NCBI GenBank assembly: GCA_964452775.1
Contig: CAYVQP010000106.1
Location: 1-11,581, forward strand
Length of the DNA: 11,581 nt
From: JACKCB01 sp964452775
GTDB taxonomy: Bacteria; Chloroflexota; Anaerolineae; Promineifilales; Promineifilaceae
Reading direction: 5' to 3'
Numbering within the stretch: the first letter of the stretch is position 1; each line of letters opens with the position of its first letter. The position numbers and the translations under genes were made by a program. Shown here one piece after another: positions 6,466-11,581 of this stretch. A model generated the notes under the pieces. It was not told the DNA's origin and did not search any database. It was given only the letters and a program-made list of their open reading frames with translations.

Positions 6466-7032
6466 ATGAGCAGCCTCGAATCGCTCACCGACGCCGAGTT
6501 GATCGCCGCCTGCCGGCAGGGGCGCGCCGCTGCCTGGGATGTCCTCATCCAACGATACCAGCGCCTGGTGTACACCATTCCCCTGCGCTATGGCCTCACC
6601 CCGGCCGAAGCCGACGACGTCTACCAATCCGTCTGGCTGGCCCTCTTGCGCCGGCTGCCCGCCCTGGACCAGCCCGAGCGCGTCGCCGCCTGGCTGGTCA
6701 CCACCGCCAAACGCGAATGTTGGGAACGCCGGCGCGGCGCTGACTTCCAGCGCACCCACGATGTGGACCCGGCCGAACTGCCCGAGCCGGCCGCCCCCTG
6801 GTTTGAGAGCGCCACACCCGAGGAAATCGTCGCCCGCCACGACGAGCATCGCCGGCTGCACGAGGCCCTCCAACGCCTGCAAGAACGCTGCCGCCGGCTG
6901 CTTCACCTGCTCTACACCGACCCCGACCGGCCCGCCTACAGTGAAATCGCCGAACGCCTGCACATGCCGGTCAGCTCCATCGGTCCCACTCGCGCCCGTT
7001 GTCTGCAAAAGCTGAAGGAGCTGTTGCCGTGA
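6466..7032 (+). CDS. ECF-type RNA polymerase sigma factor
   Basis: This alternative sigma factor directs RNA polymerase to a dedicated set of promoters. The chosen start is the ATG giving MSSLESLTDAELIAAC, a typical ECF beginning, and a usual length of 188 residues; the frame is open further upstream (ATG at 6349), but that extension looks unlike protein. Region 2 runs from about residue 10 to 85: FLIQRY-like DVLIQRYQRLVY, then ADDVYQSVWLALLRRLPAL for -10 recognition. Region 4 is at about 130-188, with the helix-turn-helix PAYSEIAERLHMPVSSIGPTRARCLQKL for -35 recognition. The membrane anti-sigma gene follows 120-138 nt downstream on the same strand, so the two form a natural regulatory pair. 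The ribosome-binding site is weak. The target genes are unknown; the exopolysaccharide genes downstream are candidates by proximity only. Confidence 0.9.
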   Translation: MSSLESLTDAELIAACRQGRAAAWDVLIQRYQRLVYTIPLRYGLTPAEADDVYQSVWLALLRRLPALDQPERVAAWLVTTAKRECWERRRGADFQRTHDVDPAELPEPAAPWFESATPEEIVARHDEHRRLHEALQRLQERCRRLLHLLYTDPDRPAYSEIAERLHMPVSSIGPTRARCLQKLKELLP

Positions 7033-7132
7033 TAGCGCCTTACCCTCGTAGCCCCCTCCCGGCCTTGCTCCCATCTGCGCGCACATGGCGGACCGGCGCG
7101 GCTGCATGTATCAAATTGCCTCCAATCTCCTC

Positions 7133-7160
7133 TATACTATTGAGTCGAGACGGTGTCTCG
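7133..7160 (+). promoter_or_regulatory. TATACT box and hyphenated palindrome before the anti-sigma gene
   Basis: TATACT (7133-7138) resembles a -10 element, but no good -35 lies 16-18 bp upstream. CGAGAC-GGT-GTCTCG (7146-7160) is a perfect 6-bp inverted repeat that overlaps the possible GTG start at 7153. This would fit separate control of the anti-sigma gene, but is unproven. Confidence 0.3.
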
Positions 7161-8481
7161 CGATAACAACATGCGACATCTCACGCCGGAAGAACTCATT
7201 GACCTCGCCGACCTCCGGTTGGCCCCCGACCAGGAGCAGCAAGCCAACGAGCACCTGGGCTCCTGCGCTGCCTGCCGGGAAGAGCTGGAATCCTATCTCC
7301 GGCTGACCGCTTCCCTCGCCGGCTCCGACTGGGTCGCCCCGCCCGACGTCCTGCACGCGCCCTTGCTCGACGCCTTTCGCCGGCAACCGCCCGTCTCCGC
7401 CCCGTCGCCTACCCTCTGGGAGCGCATCCTCCACCGGCTACGCGGCCCCGGCTCCCGGGGCCGTCTGGGCTGGCGGCCCGTGCTGGCCCTCTCCCTGCTG
7501 GTCATCATCCTGACCGGCTTGCTCCTGCTCACCCTGCCCCTGTCCGACGTCATGGCCGTCAGCGCCTCAGCCGTCTCCGGCTCCGTGGAAGTGCAATCCG
7601 AGGGCGCCGCTCTCTGGAGCCCGCTGGAACCCGGCGCCACCCTGCAACCCGGCGACGTGCTGCACACCGGCCCGGACGGCAACCTGCTCGTCGCCTACCC
7701 GGACGGCAGCACCACCACCCTCCAGCCGGACACCCTGCTCATCCTGGCTGAATTGCAGTTGCAGCCGCGCGCCATTCTGCTCGACCTGCGCAACGGCGAG
7801 ATCCTCAACCACGTCGTTGCCGGCCCACCCCAGGCCCGCTTCGAGGTCGTCACTCCCTCGTCCCAGCTCAGCAGCAACCAGGCGGAATACCGGCTGGGCG
7901 TTGACCAGTTCGGCGGCACATACCTGGCCGTGGACAACGGCGAGGTAATCATCTCTGCCGCCGGCAGCGCGCTCACCGTGACCGCCGGCCAACAGGCCTA
8001 TGCCCCCGCCGGCCAACCGCCTCGCCTGGTGACCGCCGCGCCCTCGCTTACCCCAACCGATACGCCCACCGTCATGCCCGCGACCGCCACCGTCACGCCC
8101 TTGCCCGCCCCCACCGATACGCCGGCCGCCTTCACCGCCACGCCCTTCGCCGATGATGACAACGACCTGGATGACGATCTGGATGACGACACACCCGGCG
8201 ATGATGACGACACGCCCGGCGATAGCGATGGCCCCGGCGACAACGATGGGGACGACAGCGGTCCCGGCGAAAACGAAGGTCCCGGCGACAACGACGACGA
8301 CANNNNNNNNNNNNNNNNNNNNNNNNNNNNNNNNNNNNNNNNNNNNNNNNNNNNNNNNNNNNNNNNNNNNNNNNNNNNNNNNNNNNNNNNNNNNNNNNNN
8401 NNCCCCGGCGACAATGACGGGGACAACAGCGGTCCCGGCGACAACGACGGGGACAACAGCGACTCCGGCGACAACGACTGA
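7153..8481 (+). CDS. Membrane anti-sigma factor with zinc-finger motif, FecR domain and acidic repeat tail (internal assembly gap)
   Basis: This is probably the partner that holds the upstream sigma factor inactive until a signal arrives. Numbered from the GTG at 7153, the anti-sigma zinc-binding motif is H34-x3-C38-x2-C41. A single membrane helix spans about 108-132. A FecR-type domain lies at about 137-285 (VSGSVEVQ, GATLQPGDVLHTGPDGN, LRNGEI, FEVVTPSSQ, NGEVII, VTAGQQAYAP), followed by a Thr/Pro-rich linker (296-330). The tail is dominated by Asp, Gly, Asn and Pro, with units such as PGDNDGDNSG. The expected orientation puts the zinc motif inside and the FecR domain and tail outside. The frame on both sides of the 100-N gap is the same repeat register, so the protein is probably intact, but the true length is unknown. 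An ATG at 7171 (codon 7) is an equally good start; neither has a clear ribosome-binding site. Confidence 0.82.
   Translation: MSRDNNMRHLTPEELIDLADLRLAPDQEQQANEHLGSCAACREELESYLRLTASLAGSDWVAPPDVLHAPLLDAFRRQPPVSAPSPTLWERILHRLRGPGSRGRLGWRPVLALSLLVIILTGLLLLTLPLSDVMAVSASAVSGSVEVQSEGAALWSPLEPGATLQPGDVLHTGPDGNLLVAYPDGSTTTLQPDTLLILAELQLQPRAILLDLRNGEILNHVVAGPPQARFEVVTPSSQLSSNQAEYRLGVDQFGGTYLAVDNGEVIISAAGSALTVTAGQQAYAPAGQPPRLVTAAPSLTPTDTPTVMPATATVTPLPAPTDTPAAFTATPFADDDNDLDDDLDDDTPGDDDDTPGDSDGPGDNDGDDSGPGENEGPGDNDDDXXXXXXXXXXXXXXXXXXXXXXXXXXXXXXXXXXPGDNDGDNSGPGDNDGDNSDSGDND
8206..8480 (+). repeat. Acidic PGDND-type tandem repeats in the anti-sigma tail
   Basis: The coding sequence repeats degenerate 10-codon (30-bp) units of the type PGDNDGDNSG. 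At least two near-identical units follow the gap (8403-8462), with more variable ones before it (GDSDG, PGDNDGDDSG, PGENEG, PGDNDDD). Alternating Asp/Asn and Gly recall Ca2+-binding DxDxDG loops, but no exact dockerin or RTX motif is seen. Confidence 0.8.
8303..8402. other. Assembly gap of 100 N
   Basis: Exactly 100 undetermined bases sit inside the tandem repeat. A round 100 usually marks a gap of unknown size. If the reading frame is uninterrupted, the true missing length leaves remainder 1 on division by 3. The repeat itself is the probable cause of the assembly break. Confidence 0.97.
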
Positions 8482-8731
8482 CCCTCTCGCACAGCATCCA
8501 CCTTCCCCCGAAAACTGACCAGCGCGTAACCCAAGACCCCGAACGGTGAAATTGTGCGGGAGCTTTTCCGCACAACTTTCGCCTGCATGTATTTTTCGGC
8601 CCGCACCCTCCTCTGTCAGGTTGCAAGCGTGAACGGCCCCGCCCGGGTCGCACGACTTGCCGCTGCAAATGAGGTACGAGTGGCCGGCGAAACCACCGGC
8701 CGGCAATCGAAATGGTCCGGGATACTGAGAA
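8482..8731. other. 250-bp non-coding stretch between the anti-sigma and GGDEF-like genes
   Basis: No convincing gene is present. It holds a strong hairpin (8545-8583), a T-run (TTTTT near 8592-8596) and, closer to the next gene, a GC-rich segment with GGCCGG and CCGGCC arms around 8683-8703. The last 100 nt could be a structured leader; no known riboswitch consensus was matched by eye. Confidence 0.5.
8545..8583 (+). terminator. Strong hairpin after the anti-sigma gene, possible terminator
   Basis: The left arm GGTGAAATTGTGCGG (8545-8559) pairs with CCGCACAACTTTCGCC (8568-8583) around an 8-nt loop. The inner 8 bp are perfect; the outer part has one bulged C and one G-U pair. It starts about 60 nt after the anti-sigma stop. 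A run of five T follows 8 nt after the stem rather than immediately, so it is not a textbook terminator, but transcript-end function is the simplest reading. Confidence 0.5.
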
Positions 8732-9556
8732 ATGAGACACCTGCAGACGCGCATCGTCCTGTTGATCGCCGGCCTGGCCCTCTACTACACGTTGGCCCCC
8801 TTTGCCGGCCTGGATGGTCATTCGCTGGCCCAATGGCTGACCACGGGCGCGCCCGTCGCCGCTGCCGTGCTCATCATGCTGCTCGTCCCCGCATCCGTTC
8901 GCCGCATCGTCCTGTACGGGGTGCTGGCCGCCGGCGGCCTCTTTCTGTCCAGCCGCCTGCTCATCCTTCCCCGCCTCTCCGAAAGCCCATCGCCGGCCGC
9001 TGAACTCTTCACCGGCCTCACCGGCCCGGCCTTCCTCATCCTGCTCGCCACCCTGGCCTACCTTGTCGCCGGCTCGCTGGACGACTTTCGCCGCAGCGTC
9101 GCCTACATCACCTTCGAAAGCGCCGGCGGCCCGCTGCCCGGCGTGGACGATTCCCTGGAGCAGATCCAGGCGGAAATCACCCGCAGCCGGCACTACCAGC
9201 GCCCGCTCAGCGTCCTGGCCATCGAACTGAACGGCCGGGACAGCGCCTCCCGTACCGACGAAATCATCGCCGCCGCCCAGGCCGAGTTGGCCGGCCAATA
9301 CGCTCGCGCCCTCCTGGCCGGCGAAGTCCGTCGCGCCGCTCGCTCGATTGACCTGGTGCTGGATGGCCAGGTGGACGGCGAACTGCTCGTCCTTTGCCCG
9401 GAAGCCGACCGGGAAACCGCCGCCGACCTGGCCGGCCGCGTTCTGCACGCCCTGGAGCAGGCCGGCGCGTCCGCTCAATGCGCCGCCGCCACCTTTCCTG
9501 ACGAGGGCCTGACCTTTCCGGCGCTGGTCGCCGAAGCGCGGGCTCAATTGTGCTAA
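8732..9556 (+). CDS. Four-helix membrane protein with a degenerate GGDEF-like C-terminal domain
   Basis: Residues 7-25, 37-53, 58-77 and 96-114 form four predicted membrane helices. A cytoplasmic C-terminal domain (about 138-273) follows the layout of GGDEF domains: RSRHYQRPLSVLAIEL corresponds to the usual RxxRPLALLLIDLD strand, DGELLVLCPEAD takes the place of GGDEFLVLLPET, and AAATFPDEGLTFPALVAEA matches the closing SIGVATFPDDGxTxxELLxxAD region. The catalytic signature is missing and the usual I-site is not evident, so diguanylate cyclase activity is unlikely; a binding, scaffold or sensory role is more plausible. The domain call is by pattern only. The gene stands 49-58 nt upstream of the sugar transferase gene on the same strand, so it may act in exopolysaccharide control. 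The ribosome-binding site is weak. Confidence 0.72.
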   Translation: MRHLQTRIVLLIAGLALYYTLAPFAGLDGHSLAQWLTTGAPVAAAVLIMLLVPASVRRIVLYGVLAAGGLFLSSRLLILPRLSESPSPAAELFTGLTGPAFLILLATLAYLVAGSLDDFRRSVAYITFESAGGPLPGVDDSLEQIQAEITRSRHYQRPLSVLAIELNGRDSASRTDEIIAAAQAELAGQYARALLAGEVRRAARSIDLVLDGQVDGELLVLCPEADRETAADLAGRVLHALEQAGASAQCAAATFPDEGLTFPALVAEARAQLC

Positions 9557-9573
9557 ACCCGGCAGCTCTTCCG

Positions 9574-9588
9574 GCAAGACCTGCCAGC
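9574..9588. repeat. Diverged relative of the AGACCTGGCAGG repeat
   Basis: GCAAGACCTGCCAGC matches 13 of 15 bases of GCAAGACCTGGCAGG at 2305-2319, including ten identical bases in a row. It lies in the gap between the GGDEF-like and sugar transferase genes. The second arm of the large hairpin is not kept. It may be a decayed copy of a dispersed intergenic element, or chance. Confidence 0.35.
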
Positions 9589-9614
9589 TGCTTTAAGCGA
9601 GGACAGTGGAAAGA

Positions 9615-10367
9615 ATGATGATGAAGCCAACCACGACAATTAGCGATAGCCGTTACCCCACAGTTCGCGCGCCCCGGCCGCCCGTACTCAGCGCCCGGCC
9701 CCGGCTGCCCGTCGGCCGGCGCTGGTGGCTATACGCGGACGACCGCGCCCCGCTGCTGGCCGGCCGCGCCTACGAGCGGGCCAAGCGCCTCTTTGACCTG
9801 ATCCTGCTGCTGCTGACCCTGCCGCTCACCCTGCCCGCGCTGATCTTCTGCGCCCTGCTGGTCCGGCTGGAATCGCCCGGCGCGCCGGTCATCTTCGCCC
9901 AGACCCGCACCGGCCGGAACGGGCGCCGCTTTCGCCTCTACAAGTTCCGCACCATGGTCCCCGACGCTGAGCAACGCAAGGCGGAGCTGATGCACCTGAA
10001 CGAGCTGCAATGGCCCGATTTCAAGATTGCCGACGACCCGCGCATCACCCGCGCCGGCCGGCTGTTGCGCAAGAGCAGCCTCGACGAGTTGCCCCAACTG
10101 TTGAACATTCTGAAAGGCGAGATGAGCTTCGTCGGCCCCCGCCCGACCAGCTTCCACCCCGACACCTACAAGCTGTGGCACACCGAGCGGCTGGAAGCGG
10201 TCCCCGGCCTGACCGGCTTGTGGCAGGTCTCCGGCCGCTCCAACCTGGAGTTTGACGAGCGCGTCCGGCTGGACATCGCCTACATCCGCCGCCGCTCCAT
10301 CACCCTCGACCTGCTCATCCTCTTCCGCACCATCGGCGCCGTTTGCCGCCGGGAAGGAGCCTGTTAG
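9615..10367 (+). CDS. Polyprenyl-phosphate sugar (glycosyl-1-phosphate) transferase, exopolysaccharide initiating type
   Basis: Enzymes of this family (bacterial sugar transferase, PF02397; WcaJ/WbaP/CpsE-like) transfer a sugar phosphate from a nucleotide sugar to undecaprenyl phosphate at the inner face of the membrane, the first step of exopolysaccharide repeat-unit assembly. Counting from the ATG at 9615, a membrane segment lies at about 61-84. The conserved blocks follow in order: QTRTGRNGRRFRLYKFRTM, DPRITRAGRLLRKSSLDELPQ, NILKGEMSFVGPRP, and PGLTGLWQVSGRS with DIAYI. The Asp-Glu of SSLDELPQ corresponds to the catalytic pair. At about 250 residues it is the short form, without the extra N-terminal helices of WbaP-like enzymes. 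The frame opens at GTG 9606, but the ATG at 9615 fits the GGA 4 nt upstream better. The glycosyltransferase gene starts 5 nt after its stop. The sugar used cannot be told. Confidence 0.93.
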   Translation: MMMKPTTTISDSRYPTVRAPRPPVLSARPRLPVGRRWWLYADDRAPLLAGRAYERAKRLFDLILLLLTLPLTLPALIFCALLVRLESPGAPVIFAQTRTGRNGRRFRLYKFRTMVPDAEQRKAELMHLNELQWPDFKIADDPRITRAGRLLRKSSLDELPQLLNILKGEMSFVGPRPTSFHPDTYKLWHTERLEAVPGLTGLWQVSGRSNLEFDERVRLDIAYIRRRSITLDLLILFRTIGAVCRREGAC

Positions 10368-10372
10368 CCGCC

Positions 10373-11581
10373 ATGCGTGTTGCCTACGTCATGTCCCGCT
10401 TCCCCCATCTGCCGGAGACCTTCATCCTGCGCGAGATGGTCGCCCTGGAAGCGCAGGGGCATCAACTGTCGCTTTACCCGTTGCTGGTACAGCAACAGCC
10501 GGTTATCCACCCGGAGGCCCGGCCCTGGCTGGCGCGCGCATTCTCTCTGTCCGCAGCGCAACTGGTCGCTGCCAACGTGCGAGCGCTGGCCCGGAATCCC
10601 CGCTCGCTGCCCGCCCTGTGGCTGGAGATGGTCCGCGAGTTGCGCCGCTCGCCCGGCAACCTGCTCCGCGCCCTGTACATCTTCCCTCGCGCCGTCGCCG
10701 CCGCTCAGGCCATGCGTGCGGAGGGGATTGAGCACATCCACGCCCATTACGCCACCCACCCGGCCCTATTCGCCTGGCTGGTCAGCCGCATGACCGGCAT
10801 CCGCTACAGCGTCACCGTCCACGCCCACGACATCTTCGTGGATCAGACCATGTTGGGCCGCAAATTGGGCGACGCCGCTTTTGTGGTCGCCATCTCGCAA
10901 TACAACCGCGACTTCCTGGCTCGCCGGCTCGGGCCCTGGATATTGGACAGGACGCACCTGGTGCATTGCGGCGTGCTCCCCGAGCGCTACGCCTCCGCCC
11001 CGGCCACCGCTCCCGCCGCCTCTCGCCGGCTGGAACTGCTTAGCATCGGCAGCCTGCAACCTTACAAGGGCCAGCGCTACCTGCTGCAGGCCCTGGCCCG
11101 GCTGCGCGACCTGGGAGTTCCCTTCCATTGCCGCATCGCCGGCGAAGGAGAGGAGCGCCCGCAGTTGGAGGCGTTGAGAGCGGCGCTTGGGTTGGACGGC
11201 CGGGTGGAGTTGGCCGGCGCGTGCACGGAGGAGCAGGTGGCGGCGTTGTTGGCGCGCGCCAATTGCTACGTGCAGCCCAGCGTGGTCGCGCCTTCCGGCA
11301 AAATGGAAGGCATCCCCGTGGCGCTGATGGAAGCGCTCGCCGCCGGCCTGCCCGTCATCGCCAGCGACCTTTCCGGCATCCCCGAGCTGGTCCAGCCGGG
11401 CAGGACCGGCTACCTGGTCCCACCCGCCGACAGCGCCGCCCTGGCCGATTGCCTGGCCCACGTCCATCGCCGGCCGGAGGAAGCCGCCGCTCTGGCCGCC
11501 GCCGGCCGGGAACTGGTGGTCAACTGCTTCAACATTCGCACCAACGCTCGCCGCCTGGCCGGCCTCTTTTCCGCCGGCCCA
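10373..11581 (+). CDS. GT4-like glycosyltransferase of exopolysaccharide synthesis (runs off the window, 3' partial)
   Basis: This GT-B enzyme probably adds a sugar to the lipid-linked exopolysaccharide repeat unit. The frame is open from the ATG at 10373 to the last base (403 codons), so the end is missing, though little is lost if the protein has the usual 390-420 residues. The N-terminus MRVAYVMSRFPHLPETFILREM is characteristic of WcaL/EpsF-like transferases. The acceptor domain continues to about 200 (HIHAHYATHPA, YSVTVHAHDIF). The donor-binding domain follows, with LLSIGSLQPYKG (223-232), IAGEGEERPQLE and the E-x7-E motif E312-E320 (EGIPVALMEALAAGLPVIAS). It starts 5 nt after the sugar transferase stop, with AAGGAG 13 nt before the ATG inside that gene, so the two are almost certainly co-transcribed. 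Donor and acceptor sugars are unknown. Confidence 0.92.
   Translation, partial: MRVAYVMSRFPHLPETFILREMVALEAQGHQLSLYPLLVQQQPVIHPEARPWLARAFSLSAAQLVAANVRALARNPRSLPALWLEMVRELRRSPGNLLRALYIFPRAVAAAQAMRAEGIEHIHAHYATHPALFAWLVSRMTGIRYSVTVHAHDIFVDQTMLGRKLGDAAFVVAISQYNRDFLARRLGPWILDRTHLVHCGVLPERYASAPATAPAASRRLELLSIGSLQPYKGQRYLLQALARLRDLGVPFHCRIAGEGEERPQLEALRAALGLDGRVELAGACTEEQVAALLARANCYVQPSVVAPSGKMEGIPVALMEALAAGLPVIASDLSGIPELVQPGRTGYLVPPADSAALADCLAHVHRRPEEAAALAAAGRELVVNCFNIRTNARRLAGLFSAGP

Noticed and set aside
6019..7107. Long minus-strand frame of 362 codons
   Set aside because: It is the antisense shadow of the sigma-factor gene plus upstream GC-rich sequence; it shows no domain, and the plus-strand sigma factor is clear.
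8206..8480. CRISPR-like array or RTX/dockerin repeats
   Set aside because: The repeats are in-frame coding units without spacers, and neither GGxGxDxUx nor dockerin loop patterns are met exactly.
8600..8731. c-di-GMP (GEMM) riboswitch before the GGDEF-like gene
   Set aside because: Pieces such as GCAAA and GAAACC occur, but the conserved order and the GGGUUACCG-type 3' element are absent.
7567..9577. Long minus-strand frames opposite the anti-sigma and GGDEF-like genes
   Set aside because: They are low-complexity antisense frames (poly-Val/Gly or Arg-rich) produced by high GC and the repeat tail; the plus-strand proteins have recognisable domains.

Overview
This 11.6-kb, GC-rich window looks like part of a Chloroflexota genome, probably the Anaerolineae/Caldilineae side. 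The reasons are family-level: a lipoprotein with a TPTEAP/PAEEP-type linker, a FecR-type anti-sigma protein with TPTDTP-type linkers, bacterial SH3 domains in an unexpected host protein, and heavy use of GCCGGC-type words. This placement is an inference; no rRNA or marker gene is present. One 100-N assembly gap lies at 8303-8402.

Left block (2-5957, all minus strand). In transcription order it holds a GntR/HutC-type regulator with a UTRA domain, a lipoprotein solute-binding protein, a MalF-type permease and a MalG-type permease. This is a carbohydrate ABC importer of the CUT1 kind with its regulator; no ATPase is visible, so it lies outside the window or is shared. Two parts are unusual. The binding protein holds two complete, ungapped, roughly 85% identical solute-binding domains in one chain. 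The MalF-type subunit carries about 160 extra residues with two SH3b-like repeats in its first extracytoplasmic loop, topologically where E. coli MalF has its P2 domain that contacts the binding protein. A perfect 15-bp stem lies between the binding-protein and permease genes. Two tandem GTARAC-N2-GTCTAC palindromes lie just upstream of the regulator gene, and the 9-mer TTGTCTACT recurs just upstream of the binding-protein gene.

Middle block (5958-8481, plus strand). After about 500 bp with no convincing gene come an ECF sigma factor and a membrane anti-sigma protein. The latter has an N-terminal HxxxCxxC zinc-finger motif, one membrane helix, a FecR domain and a very acidic PGDND-rich repeat tail interrupted by the gap. 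They form a plausible signalling pair across the membrane.

Right block (8482-11581, plus strand). A 250-bp non-coding stretch with a strong hairpin is followed by a four-helix membrane protein ending in a degenerate GGDEF-like domain, then a polyprenyl-phosphate sugar transferase (initiating type) and a GT4-like glycosyltransferase that runs off the window. The last two are the start of an exopolysaccharide gene cluster. The nearby sigma/anti-sigma pair may regulate it, but that rests on proximity only.
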